The position numbers and the translations under genes are program-made. From AC-32 sp963755635 (GTDB lineage: Bacteria; Actinomycetota; Thermoleophilia; Gaiellales; Gaiellaceae): a DNA stretch of 64,000 nucleotides. The notes under the pieces are model-generated. The model saw nothing but the letters and a program-made list of their open reading frames with translations, was not told where the DNA came from and did not search any database. The stretch's first letter is position 1; every line of letters starts with the position of its first letter. Shown here one piece after another: positions 37,744 through 46,943 of this stretch. The stretch covers positions 310,001-374,000 of the forward strand of contig CAVWKS010000010.1 of the NCBI GenBank assembly GCA_963755635.1, given 5' to 3'.

Positions 37744-38982
37744 CGCCTAAGCGCTTCGGGTGGCCGAGCATCCCGAGCTCGGCGATGTCGCGGCGGAAGA
37801 GGAGCGAGACGGTCCAGTCGGTCACAACCCGCAGTTTCCGGGAGAACAGCGGCAGTTGGTAGAGGTGGTACGTCCTGGTCACGAACCAGCCGAGGAAGCC
37901 GGTCATGCGGAGGCCCAGTACGGCCGCGATGCCCTTGTAGCGGCCGAGCGTCGCGACCTGGCCGAGCGAGCGGTAGCGGTACGGCTTCGGCTCGCCGGTC
38001 AGGTTCTTCGCGAGCCGGCGCGCCTGGCGGAGCGCGTGCTGCGACGTCGGCGGGTCGGCCTGGCCGGGAGTGGCGGCGTTCGGGACGCCGGCGCAGTCGC
38101 CGAGCGCCCAGACGTTCTCGAGCCCCTCGACCCGCAGCGTCTCGTCGACGCGGACGCGGTGCCGGTCGTCGAGCGGCAGCCCGAGCTGCGCGAGCAGCGG
38201 GTTCGCCCGGACGCCGGCGGTCCAGACCAGCGTCGCGGTCGGAATCCGGGTGCCGTCGGAGAGAACTGCGGCTTCCGCGTCCACCGACTCGAGCGTCGTG
38301 CCGACGTGGATCTCGATCCCGCGCTTCGTCAGCTGGCGCGCGGCGTACTCGCCGAGCCGGCTCGGGATCTCCGGGAGGATCTTCGGCGCGGCGTCGACGA
38401 GCACCCAGCGCCGCGGCTGCTCTCGCAGCTCCGGGTAGTAGCGGATCGCGTCCGAGACGAGGTCTGCCAGCTCGGCCAGGGCCTCGACGCCCGCGTAGCC
38501 GGCGCCGACGAAGACGAACGTCAGCTCGCGCGCCGCGGTGTCGGGGCTCGTCGCGGCCGTGTCGAGCCGGCTCAACACGTGGTTGCGCAGGATAGATCGC
38601 GTCGGCGAGGTCCTTGAAGCCGAGACCGTGCTCCGCGAGGCCGGGGATCGGGAGCGCCCGCGGGATCGAGCCGAGCGCGAGCACCAGCCGCTCGTACGAG
38701 ATCTCGAACGGAGCCGACGGTCGCGGTGCGCCTGTCGGTGTCGAGCGCCGTCAGCCGGTCGAGCAGCAGCTCGGCGTGCGGGCACATCTGCCGCAGCGGA
38801 ATGACGACGTGGCGCGGCTCGAGCGTTCCTGACGCAGCCTCGGGCAGCAGCGGCGTGAAGAGCACGAAGTTCTCGGGGCTCGCGATCGTGCAGCCGCGCT
38901 CGCCGAGGTAGCGCGCGACGTACGCGCCGGCGAACCCGCCGCCTGCGATCAGCGTCCCGCCTCGTGCCGCTCTCGCCGTCAC
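37736..38982 (-). CDS. ndh: Type II NADH:quinone oxidoreductase (NDH-2, two frame breaks)
   Basis: This is a single-subunit flavoenzyme. It has the N-terminal FAD site LIAGGGFAGAYVARYLG, FTPLLPEAASGTLEPRH, SYERLVLALGS, and the NADH site FVFVGAGYAGVEALAELAD. The conserved ENVWALGDCAGVPN and a C-terminal amphipathic region follow. It passes electrons from NADH to quinone without pumping protons. Frame changes near 38715 and 38592 split it into three pieces that join without loss. It diverges from the next gene across 17 bases. Confidence 0.9.
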
Positions 38983-38999
38983 GGCTCTACTATCGCCGC

Positions 39000-39446
39000 G
39001 TGGCGGCGGTTCAGGTCGCGGTGATCGGCAGCGGGCGCGAGCACGAGCAGCGCGCCGAGGAGGTCGGGCGCCTGCTCGCCGAGCGCGGCTGCACGGTCGT
39101 GACCGGCGGGCTCGGCGAGGTGATGGCCGCGGCGGCGCGGGGTGCGAAGGCGGCCGGCGGAACGACGATCGGGATCCTCCCGGGCGAGCGGCGCGAGGAC
39201 GCGAACGAGTGGATCGACCACGCCGTCGTCACCGGGATCGGCCACGCGCGCAACCTCGCCGTGGTCGCGTCCGGGGACGCGGTGATCGCCGTCGGCGGCA
39301 GCTGGGGCACGCTCGCGGAGATCGGCTTCGCGTCGCGACTCGGACGGCCGGTGGTGATCCTCGAGCCGGGGCAGACGGTCGAGGGCATCGCGCGGGCCGC
39401 GACGCCGAAGGAAGCCGTCGAGCTGGCACTCGGGCAGCTGCGGTGA
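39000..39446 (+). CDS. TIGR00725-type Rossmann protein (LOG/lysine decarboxylase-like fold)
   Basis: The protein has 148 residues from a GTG. It has VAVIGSGREHEQRAEEVGRL, VTGGLGEVMAAAARGAKAAG and VIAVGGSWGTLAEIGFASRL, the nucleotide-binding pattern of the TIGR00725/MoCo-carrier-like family with GG.GT. The function is poorly known; nucleotide or cofactor binding is inferred from the family. Confidence 0.8.
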   Translation: MAAVQVAVIGSGREHEQRAEEVGRLLAERGCTVVTGGLGEVMAAAARGAKAAGGTTIGILPGERREDANEWIDHAVVTGIGHARNLAVVASGDAVIAVGGSWGTLAEIGFASRLGRPVVILEPGQTVEGIARAATPKEAVELALGQLR

Positions 39447-39593
39447 CGCCGGATCTCCGACGCGGGCCGGAGACCGCCGTGTCTTCCAGGTGACCGCGCA
39501 CATAGCATCGCGGGCATGCGTGAGCCGACCCTTGGCACTCTCGCCTCTCGGAGGGAAGGGCTACGGTGCCCGCACGAGAGTGAAGGGGATCCT

Positions 39594-40160
39594 GTGACGG
39601 ACTACGTGATCAAGCCGCTCGATGCGAATACGTGGGACGCATTCGCGCGGCTCGTCGAGCGGCACAACGGTGTGTTCGGTGGCTGTTGGTGCACCTGGTT
39701 CCACACCTTCCATGCCGAGAAGACGTTCACCGCCGAGGGCAACCGCGCACTCAAGGAGCGGTTGGTCAAGGAGGGCCGCGCACACGCTGCGCTCGTGTTC
39801 GACGGTGAAGAGGCGGTGGCGTGGTGCCAGTACGGCCCCCCGGAGGAATTGCCGAACATCCACCACCGCAAGGAGTACGAGGCCGCTCTCGACACGCCTC
39901 CCGACTACCGGATCACCTGCATCTTCGTGGACAAGAAGTACCGGCGCAAAGGAGTGACGGCGGCCGCCCTTGATGGCGCTGTGGATCTGATCGCGCAGGC
40001 CGGCGGTGGGGTTGTCGAGGGGTACCCGCACGACACCACCGACGGCAAGAAGGTATCCGTCCTCTACAACGCAACACGGTCCCTCTACGAAGAGGCCGGC
40101 TTCGACTACCTCCGCCCGAAAGGCAAGAGGAACTGCGTGATGCGCAGGGTCGTGGCCTGA
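39594..40160 (+). CDS. GNAT acetyltransferase with a Cys-rich GGCWC motif
   Basis: The protein has 188 residues from the GTG at 39594, chosen because AAGGGGAT lies just upstream and the conserved start DYVIKPLDANTWDAF follows. The motif VFGGCWCTWFH is typical of a subgroup of small GNAT proteins. The CoA loop is IFVDKKYRRKGVTAAALDGA. A longer version from 39516 is possible. Substrate unknown. Confidence 0.8.
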   Translation: MTDYVIKPLDANTWDAFARLVERHNGVFGGCWCTWFHTFHAEKTFTAEGNRALKERLVKEGRAHAALVFDGEEAVAWCQYGPPEELPNIHHRKEYEAALDTPPDYRITCIFVDKKYRRKGVTAAALDGAVDLIAQAGGGVVEGYPHDTTDGKKVSVLYNATRSLYEEAGFDYLRPKGKRNCVMRRVVA

Positions 40161-40217
40161 CACCTGTCCCCGGCAGGGCGAGCGGCCGCAGTAGGCGGCC
40201 GAGAAAGGAGTCGTGAG

Positions 40218-40568
40218 ATGCCGCGGTATCTGATCTCGTTCGACGACGGCGCGATGGACCACATCCCCGACGAGGAGGGACCCGCCGTAGGAGAGGCGGC
40301 GCACGCGGTGATCCGGGAAGCCCAGGACGCCGGGGTATGGGTGTTCGCCGGCGGCGTGTATCCCCACGATGAGGTGAGCGTGAAGGTGGTCACCCCCGAT
40401 GGGACGGTCACCGACGCGGCGGAGAGCAAGGCGTACATCGCCGGAGTCACGATCATCGAGGTCCCCTCGATCGAGGAGGCGCTGCAGTGGGCTACCAAGA
40501 TCGCCGCTGCGTGCCGCTGTGCCCAAGAAGTCCGCGAGTTCGGACCTGACCCGGCCGTGGGCAACTGA
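40218..40568 (+). CDS. YCII/DGPF-domain protein
   Basis: The protein has 116 residues; the ATG follows AAAGGAG. It begins MPRYLISFDDGAMDHI and has PSIEEALQWATKIAA, the pattern of YCII-related (dimeric ferredoxin-like) proteins. Such proteins often sit beside ECF42 sigma factors; the sigma gene here is at 42216-43385, with its own DGPF partner. The role is unknown. Confidence 0.8.
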   Translation: MPRYLISFDDGAMDHIPDEEGPAVGEAAHAVIREAQDAGVWVFAGGVYPHDEVSVKVVTPDGTVTDAAESKAYIAGVTIIEVPSIEEALQWATKIAAACRCAQEVREFGPDPAVGN

Positions 40569-40637
40569 TCGGCGCGTTGGCCAGGTCGGCTGGGCGGCGT
40601 GTCTGTCGCGCGGACGCTCACCGTTGAGACCGGTGGC

Positions 40638-41495
40638 TCAGGTGCGGAGAAGCGGGCACGTGAGGCAGGTCGGGCCTCCGTCGCCCTTGCTCAGCTCTTT
40701 GCCCTCGTAGACCTCGACCTCGACGCCGGCTCGCTCGAGACGGCGGCGCGTCTCGGGATTGCCTTCGACTGCTAGCGCGAGTCGCGGGGCGAGCGCAAGA
40801 ACGTTCGAGCCCATCGTCTCGAACTCCTCGTCCGGGACGGGGACGATCTCGATCTCGCGCTCCTCGAGCAGCTCGGCGAGGCGCACCGGCAGGAGGGGCG
40901 GGTACGCGACGACGAGGTCCGGCGCCAGCGGGCTCAGCAGCGAGAGCAGGTGCATCACCTCGCCGCGGCCATGCCAGTGCGGCAGGTCGAAGGCGATCAC
41001 CTCGACGTCGGGCAACAGCCGCTGCAACTCCGCGATCCCCGCGTCGTTCGTGCGGTAGCCGCGGCCCGCGAGGAGCGTTCGCTCGTCGAGCCGGATCAAG
41101 TCGCCGCCCTCGGCGTAGGCGCCGCCTTCGAGGCGGCCCACCACCGGCGTGCCCGCCGGTTCGAGATCCTGCGCGAGTGCGGCCGGCTCGCCGCGCCGGC
41201 ACTCCTTGCCCGGGTTGAGCAGGATCGCGCCGTCGTCCGCCACGAGGACCGGGTCGAAGACGTAGATCGCGTCAGGGTTGCCGTCGGCCGGCGAGCCGGC
41301 GAGCACGACCTCGGCCCCCGCCTGCTCGAGGGTCGCACAGAGGCTCTCGTGCTCGCGTGCGATCGCGGCCTCGTCCGGCTCCGCGCGCCAGCCGCAGCGC
41401 TGCCAGCCGTCCGAGCTGCCCGGCGCGCGCAGGAGCACGCGCCGAAGCGCGCCCGTCATCGAAGAGGCCCCGTAGAGCTTCGGCTCGACGCTCAC
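40638..41495 (-). CDS. DDAH/arginine deiminase-like amidinohydrolase
   Basis: The protein has 285 residues from a GTG. The fold is a pentein, with YVFDPVLVADDGAILLNPGK, EGGAYAEGGDLIRLDE, catalytic His in GRGEVMHLLSLLSPL, and nucleophile Cys in GGPTCLTCPLLRT near the C-terminus. This fits dimethylargininase/arginine deiminase relatives that hydrolyse guanidino compounds. The exact substrate is not set by the sequence. Confidence 0.87.
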   Translation of the reverse strand: MSVEPKLYGASSMTGALRRVLLRAPGSSDGWQRCGWRAEPDEAAIAREHESLCATLEQAGAEVVLAGSPADGNPDAIYVFDPVLVADDGAILLNPGKECRRGEPAALAQDLEPAGTPVVGRLEGGAYAEGGDLIRLDERTLLAGRGYRTNDAGIAELQRLLPDVEVIAFDLPHWHGRGEVMHLLSLLSPLAPDLVVAYPPLLPVRLAELLEEREIEIVPVPDEEFETMGSNVLALAPRLALAVEGNPETRRRLERAGVEVEVYEGKELSKGDGGPTCLTCPLLRT

Positions 41496-41532
41496 GCTCT
41501 TGATCGTACTTCGGCGCGCCGATGAAGAAGGG

Positions 41533-42219
41533 ATGCGGACCCTTGCCCTCGGCGCTCTCCTGATGGTGTTGCTCGGAGCCGGAGCCTGGGCGTTCGAGCG
41601 GCAGGCCCGCGCCGGCAGCGAGCGGCCGCTCAGCGCGGTCGCGACCGAGCTTGCAGGGCGGCCGGTGCACGTTCGCTGCCAGAGCTTCTGGCAGGCGCTG
41701 GTCGACGTCGGCGGGAACCTCGGAGACGTCCCGTTTCCCGACGGGCACCCCGCGAGCTACACGCACCTCACGCGAACGATGTGCCAGGCGCTGACGCGAT
41801 TCAGGCAGAGCCGCAGCCACGCGGACATCGATTGCCTCGGCTCCTTCGACTGGAGCCGGTACGACGGCAGCGATCCCGCCGCGGCCGCCTGCTCCGATCG
41901 GGCCAACGACACCGCCGAGGCGCTGATGACCCTGGCGCACGAGTCGATGCACCTGCGCGGCTGGGCGGACGAGGCGACGGCGCAGTGCTACGGCATCCAG
42001 GAGGTCGCCTTCACCGTCGAGCAGCTCGGCGGTTCGGCTGCCGAGGGCGCGGCGGTGGCGAGCTACATGCTGGCGTTGCAGCGCTGGATGCCGGAGGAGT
42101 ACCAGTCCGGCGAGTGCAGGCCCGGCGGTCAGCTCGACCTGCATCCGGAGACGCCTGCGTTCCCAACGGAATCGCCTGCGGCGACGTTGCCCGCAGGACT
42201 CGTCGGCCCGCAGCTCTAG
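41533..42219 (+). CDS. Exported or membrane-anchored protein with an HExxH-like motif
   Basis: The protein has 228 residues from an ATG preceded by GAAGAAGG. An N-terminal hydrophobic segment (TLALGALLMVLLGAGAWAF) is a signal or anchor. The motif LMTLAHESMHLRG (HExxH) and the following WADEATAQCYG (a distant Glu) suggest a zinc metallopeptidase-like site. The protein has six or so Cys that may form disulfides. The family is not recognised; protease activity is inference. Confidence 0.7.
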   Translation: MRTLALGALLMVLLGAGAWAFERQARAGSERPLSAVATELAGRPVHVRCQSFWQALVDVGGNLGDVPFPDGHPASYTHLTRTMCQALTRFRQSRSHADIDCLGSFDWSRYDGSDPAAAACSDRANDTAEALMTLAHESMHLRGWADEATAQCYGIQEVAFTVEQLGGSAAEGAAVASYMLALQRWMPEEYQSGECRPGGQLDLHPETPAFPTESPAATLPAGLVGPQL

Positions 42220-43385
42220 CTCTGCACTTCCGCGAGCCTGCGCTCGAGGAAGGCCCGCTCGGCGGGCAGCGCGGCGAGCTCGAGCGCACGCCCGTAGGCC
42301 TCGGCTGCTTCGCCGCGCCGGCCGAGGCGGCGCAGCAGGTCGGCTCGCGCCGAGTGGAGATGCCGGTAGCCGTCCAGCCCGTCGATCCGGTCGATCAGCT
42401 GGAGGCCCTGCGCCGGCCCCTCGGCCATCGCCACGGCAACCGCGCGGTTGAGCTCGACCACCGGCGACGGGGCGAGCGCGGCGAGGCGGCAGTAGAGCGC
42501 TGCGATCTGCGGCCAGTCCGTCTCTTCCTCGAGGTGGAGCGAGGCGATCGCGGCCTGGAGCTGGTTGGGACCCGGGTGACGAAGCCGCAAAGCTCGGTCG
42601 AGGATGCGGCGGCCCTCGTCGATCTCCGCCGCGTTCCAGAGCGAGCGGTCCTGATCGCCGAGCAACACGAGCTCGCCCGCCTCGTCGAGGCGCGCCTCGC
42701 GCCGCGCGTCGTGCAGGAGCATCAGCGCGAGCAGCCCGTGTGCCTCGGCCTCGTCGGGCATCAGGACGGCAAGCACCTTCCCGAGCCGGATCGCCTCCTC
42801 ACAGAGCTCCGCGCGCGGGGGCGGCCCGTAGCCCTCGTTGAAGATCAGGTAGACGACGGCCAGCACCGCGCGCAGGCGCTCCGGCAGCAGGTGGTCGGGC
42901 GGAACGCGCAAAGGAATCCCGGCGTCGCGGATCTTCCGCTTCGCACGCACGAGCCGTTGCGCCATGGTCGCCTCGGGGACGAGGAAGGCGCGCGCGATCT
43001 CGTCGGTCGTGAGCCCGCCGAGCGACCGCAGCGTGAGCGCCACCTGGGCCTCGGTCGCGAGCGCCGGATGGCAGCACGTGAAGATCAGGCTCAGCCGTTC
43101 ATCGGGAATCACGTCGTCCTCCTCGGGCTCGCCGCCTTCGAGCACGGCGAGCAGCTCGGTCTTACGGCGGAGGTTCTGCTCGCGCCGGATCCGGTCGATC
43201 GCGCGGTTGCGCGCGGTCGTCAGCAGCCACGCTCCGGGGTTCGCGGGGGCGCCTTCGCGCGGCCAGCGCTCGAGCGCCGCGGCGAATGCGTCCTGGACTG
43301 CGTCCTCTGCCAGCTCGACGTCGCCGAGCCGGCGGGCCAGGATCGCGAGAGTGCGCCCCCACTCCTCCCGGTAGAGCTCCTCCAG
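42216..43385 (-). CDS. ECF42-type RNA polymerase sigma factor with C-terminal TPR-like domain
   Basis: The protein has about 389 residues. Sigma-2 (LGDVELAEDAVQDAFAAALE, then NRAIDRIRREQNLRRK), sigma-4 (ALTLRSLGGLTTDEIARAFL, then MAQRLVRAKRKIRDAG) and a long helical C-terminal domain (LIFNEGYGPP to AFLERRL) match the ECF42 group, which lacks an anti-sigma and is paired with DGPF proteins. The DGPF gene is directly upstream. No ATG/GTG/TTG is near the domain start. I use CTG 43385; an ATG at 43469 inside the upstream gene is the alternative. Confidence 0.88.
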   Translation of the reverse strand: MEELYREEWGRTLAILARRLGDVELAEDAVQDAFAAALERWPREGAPANPGAWLLTTARNRAIDRIRREQNLRRKTELLAVLEGGEPEEDDVIPDERLSLIFTCCHPALATEAQVALTLRSLGGLTTDEIARAFLVPEATMAQRLVRAKRKIRDAGIPLRVPPDHLLPERLRAVLAVVYLIFNEGYGPPPRAELCEEAIRLGKVLAVLMPDEAEAHGLLALMLLHDARREARLDEAGELVLLGDQDRSLWNAAEIDEGRRILDRALRLRHPGPNQLQAAIASLHLEEETDWPQIAALYCRLAALAPSPVVELNRAVAVAMAEGPAQGLQLIDRIDGLDGYRHLHSARADLLRRLGRRGEAAEAYGRALELAALPAERAFLERRLAEVQS

Positions 43386-43387
43386 GC

Positions 43388-43750
43388 TTACGAGCCGTCC
43401 TCCTCGAAGACCATCACCGGCCGCACCTCGATCGAGCCGTGGCGGGCGCCGGGAATCTTGGCCGCCCACTCGAGTGCCTCGTCGATCGAGTTGACGTCGA
43501 CCAGGTAGTAGCCGCCGAGCTGTTCCTTCGTCTCTGCGAAGGGCCCGTCGGTGGTCAGCGTCTCGTCGTTCCGGACACGGACGGTCGTCGCGGTCTGCGT
43601 CGGCTGGAGGGCGTTGCCTCCGACCATCGAGCCGCTGTCCTGGAGCTCCTGGGTGTAGGTGCCGTAGGCCTGGAAGATCTGGCCCCGCTCCTCCTCGCTC
43701 ATCGAGTCCCAGCCGTTCTGGTCGCCGTAGATCAAGAGCAGGTACTGCAT
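43388..43750 (-). CDS. DGPF/YCII-domain partner of the ECF42 sigma factor
   Basis: The protein has 120 residues; the ATG follows GAAGGAGGAG. It begins MQYLLLIYGDQNGWDSMSEE, and the family motif is TTDGPFAETKEQLGGYYLVD. DGPF proteins are co-encoded with ECF42 sigma factors and may sense or process a small signal. Two bases separate its stop and the sigma factor's likely start. Confidence 0.9.
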   Translation of the reverse strand: MQYLLLIYGDQNGWDSMSEEERGQIFQAYGTYTQELQDSGSMVGGNALQPTQTATTVRVRNDETLTTDGPFAETKEQLGGYYLVDVNSIDEALEWAAKIPGARHGSIEVRPVMVFEEDGS

Positions 43751-43809
43751 GTTCTCCTCCTTCGGTCGCTTACGACTGTACGACGAACGAAGGTGCGCTA
43801 GATCGACAG

Positions 43810-43983
43810 CTACGGGTTGACGCCGCGGCAGTGCTTCTTGTTCGTGTCGGCACCGGACTGCTGCATGCATTTCTGTGCCGGGACGATCCGGCCTGAGCCG
43901 CTGGAGCTCGAGCCGCTGGAGCCGGAGCCGAGCCCCAGGAACACGAAGCCGAAGAGGTAGAGAAGGATCAGCAGGATGGCCAC
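43810..43983 (-). CDS. Very small membrane-anchored protein
   Basis: The protein has 57 residues from a GTG. One N-terminal membrane helix (AILLILLYLFGFVFLGLG) is followed by a Gly/Ser linker and a short tail with two Cys (AQKCMQQ and KKHCRG). It begins 9 bases after the helicase stop on the same strand. The family is not recognised. The helix and Cys spacing look like a small exported-side protein. Confidence 0.6.
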   Translation of the reverse strand: MAILLILLYLFGFVFLGLGSGSSGSSSSGSGRIVPAQKCMQQSGADTNKKHCRGVNP

Positions 43984-43992
43984 GGCCCGATC

Positions 43993-46213
43993 CTACGCCC
44001 CGAGCATCCGCTCCAGCAACGCGAGGGCCCCGGCCTTGTCGAGCGGCTCGTTCAGGTTGCCGCACTTCGGGCTCTGCACGCAGGACGGGCAGCCGTGCTC
44101 GCACGGGCAGCCGTCGAGCAGCTTCGCGGTGTCTGCGACCCAGCCCTCGAACGCCTCGAAGCCGCGCTCGGTGATCCCGACGCCGCCGGCGTGGCCGTCG
44201 TAGACGAAGATCGTCGGCGCGCCGGTCTGGAAATGGAGGTTCGTCGAGAGCCCGCCGATGTCCCAGCGGTCGCACATCGCCCAGAGCGGCAGCAGCGCGA
44301 TCAGGGAGTGCTCGGCCGCGTGCAGCGAGCCGAGGAGGCGCGGCTCGCGCTCCAGGCCCTCGAGCATCCACGGCTCGGGTACGAACCAGATCGCCTCGGT
44401 CTCGAACTCGGTCTGCGGCAGCTCGAGCGGGACGAGCTCGAGGTTCTCCTGCGTGGTGATCGACTTCTTCTGGTAGCCGACGACCTGCTCGGTCACGACG
44501 ACGCGGCCGAAGGAGAGGTCGACCCCGAGCCGCCGGCCGCCGCGCAGCGCTTCGACGATCTCGGTCGAGGTCTCCTTCTTCGCCTGGGTGTAGTAGTCGC
44601 CGGAGAACGGCACGACGACGGCCGCCCGCGCCGTGAAGTCGAGCTCGGTGACGCGGTAGCTCTCGCCGAGGTGCAGGTAGATCGCGCCCTCGTGGACGGT
44701 CGAGTAGGCGCGCTCCAGCTCGGCGATTCCGAGCACGCTTCCGCTGGAGGCGTCCACGATCGTGAACGACTCCGGACCGGTCGAGCGGAGCGACACGCGC
44801 GCGGCCGGGTACTCGCGGCCGGCCCAGACGTAGCCGGCCTTCGTCTTGCGCAGCTCCGGCAGGACCGCGGCGCGTTCGAGCGCAGCGTCGCCGAGCAGCT
44901 CGCGGTCAGCGTCGTCGAGCGGCGCCTCGAACGCGGCGGCGAGCACGTGACCGTCGAGCACGCGCGGGTTCTCGTGGTCGAGGATCGCCGCCTCGACACG
45001 GCGCTCGAGCAGCGTCTCGGGCTCGCGCATGAAGTACTGGTCGAGCGCGTCCTCGCTCGCGACGAGCACGGCGAGCCCGTGCCCGCGGCGGCCTGCGCGG
45101 CCCCACTGCTGCCGCAGCGACGCGACCGTTCCCGGAAAGCCGACGGAGAGCACGCAGTCGAGCAGGCCGACGTCGATCCCGAGCTCCAAGAGCGTTCGTC
45201 GCGGAGACGCCGAGCAGCTCGCCCTCGAGCAGCCGCCGCTCGATCTCGCGCCGCTGGGCGGGCGTGTAGCCGGCGCGGTAGGGCGAGAGGCGCGAGTCGT
45301 CCCCGAGCCGCTGCGCGGTGAAGCGGTGGATCAGCTCCGCGGCGCGGCGGCTCTTCGCGAAGCAGAGCGTGCGCAGTCCCCGCGAGACGAGATCGGCCAT
45401 CAGCCGCGACGCCTCGCCGAGCGCGCTCGCCCGCAGGCCGAGCTCCTCGTCGGTCAGCGGCGGGTTCCAGAGCGCGACCGTCCGTTCGGCGCGAGGCGCC
45501 CCGTCGTCGCCGATCACGGTTGTCTCCGCGCCGATCAGGCCGCGTGCCAGCTCGCCCGGGTTCGCGATCGTCGCGGAGGCCATCAGGAACTGCGGCTCGG
45601 CGCCGTAGACGCGCGCCAGCCGCCGCAGCCGCCGCAGGACGTTCCCGACGTGCGAGCCGAAGACCCCGCGGTAGACGTGCGCCTCGTCCACGATCACGTA
45701 CGCGAGGTTCGTGAGCACGTCGCCCCAGCGGTCGTGGTGCGGCAGGACGCCGACGTGGAGCATGTCCGGGTTCGACAGGATCACGTTCGCCCACTTGCGC
45801 ACCTGCCAGCGGCGCTCCGCGGCGGTGTCGCCGTCGTAGATCGCGGCTCGCAGGCGCGGCAGCCGGAAGGAGCCGAGCGAGCGGAGCTGGTCCTGGGCCA
45901 GCGCCTTGGTCGGGTAGAGGTAGAGCGCCCGCTGCTTGGGCTCCCGGGCCAGCGCGTCCAGAACCGGCAGGTTGAACGCGAGCGTCTTGCCGGACGCCGT
46001 GCCCGTCGTGACGATCAGGTGCTCGCCGCGCGCCGCGGCCTCCCACGCCTCGGCCTGGTGCGTGTAGAGGTGGTCGATCCCCTGTGCCGCGAGCGCCTCG
46101 CGCACCCGCGGGTGCAGCTCGTCCGGCAGCGGCGCCGTGTGAGCTTCCCGCGCGGGCTCAGAGCCCAGGTAGGCGAGCTCCTCGCCCTGGAGCAGATCGG
46201 CAGAGACGCTCAT
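43993..46213 (-). CDS. DEAD/DEAH helicase of the MrfA/YprA family (one frame break)
   Basis: Two RecA-like domains are visible: Walker A TTGTASGKTLAF, DEAH (VIVDEAHVYRG), SATIANPGEL, and motif VI QQWGRAGRRG. A C-terminal DUF1998 zinc module has four Cys (CPCEHGCPSCVQSPKCGN). This is the layout of Bacillus MrfA, a repair helicase needed against mitomycin damage. An extra T (A on the plus strand at 45188-45189) breaks the frame between ATNAL and ELGIDVGLLD. Start ATG 46213. Confidence 0.9.
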
Positions 46214-46226
46214 TCCCGCTCTCGGA

Positions 46227-46241
46227 GCCGGCAAAGCCGGC
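46227..46241. repeat. GCCGGC-AAA-GCCGGC hairpin
   Basis: A 6-bp stem with a 3-base loop lies in the 64-base gap between the methyltransferase stop and the helicase start (minus strand). It could terminate transcription or be the helicase leader. It resembles the short palindrome at 31942-31960. Confidence 0.35.
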
Positions 46242-46277
46242 ACCTCCGCTCTTTGATGAGCTCCGTCGAGCCTACGC

Positions 46278-46943
46278 TCATTGCCGCGCGCGCAACGCGA
46301 TCACGTGCGGGTAGCCGCGCTCGCTGATCTCCTCGAAGCGCTCGATCCGGAAGCCTGCGTCCGTGAACGCGGCGAAGAAGTCGTGCAGCGTCAGGTGGAC
46401 GCCGCCGACGCGGGTCCGCACGCCGTCGGGGTTGGCGACCCCAGGCGCGGACTCGTCGTAGCGCCGCGACGGCCGGTAGCCGGGATGCAGCTCGGGCACG
46501 CCCTCGGCGGCCACGAAGAGCGAGTGCGGCCCGACGAAGGCTGGGTGGACTCCGATGTAGACGAACGGCGCGCGCGGCTTCAGGACGCGCGCCACCTCCG
46601 CGACAGCACCGCCCCAGCCGTCGATGTCCGTGTGCGTCAGTACCGACACTGCGGCATCGAAGCTCGCGTCCTCGAACGGAAGATCGTCCGCCGGCGCCTG
46701 GACGACCTCGAGCCCGCGTCCCCGCGCCTGCGCGAGCAGGTCCGAGGAGAGGTCGACGCCCACGACCGACCAGCCGAGGGCCGCGACCGCCGCGGTCGGC
46801 AGGCCGGTTCCGCAGCCGAGGTCGAGACAGCGGCCGTCGCCTCGACCGAGCAGCCGCTCGAGCGCCGCGGTCTCCTCCGTGCTCATGGCGGGCCGGAACT
46901 CCTCGTACCAGGCGGCGAGCCCGTCGTAGCGCGCCTCGCTCAT
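46278..46943 (-). CDS. Class I SAM-dependent methyltransferase
   Basis: The protein has 221 residues. It has motif I LDLGCGTGLPTAAVAALG, the acidic residue in VVGVDLSSDLL, and DLPFEDASFDAAVSVL (motifs II and III). It is a type-11 methyltransferase of unknown substrate. The ATG overlaps the upstream GNAT stop (ATGA). Confidence 0.87.
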   Translation of the reverse strand: MSEARYDGLAAWYEEFRPAMSTEETAALERLLGRGDGRCLDLGCGTGLPTAAVAALGWSVVGVDLSSDLLAQARGRGLEVVQAPADDLPFEDASFDAAVSVLTHTDIDGWGGAVAEVARVLKPRAPFVYIGVHPAFVGPHSLFVAAEGVPELHPGYRPSRRYDESAPGVANPDGVRTRVGGVHLTLHDFFAAFTDAGFRIERFEEISERGYPHVIALRARQ

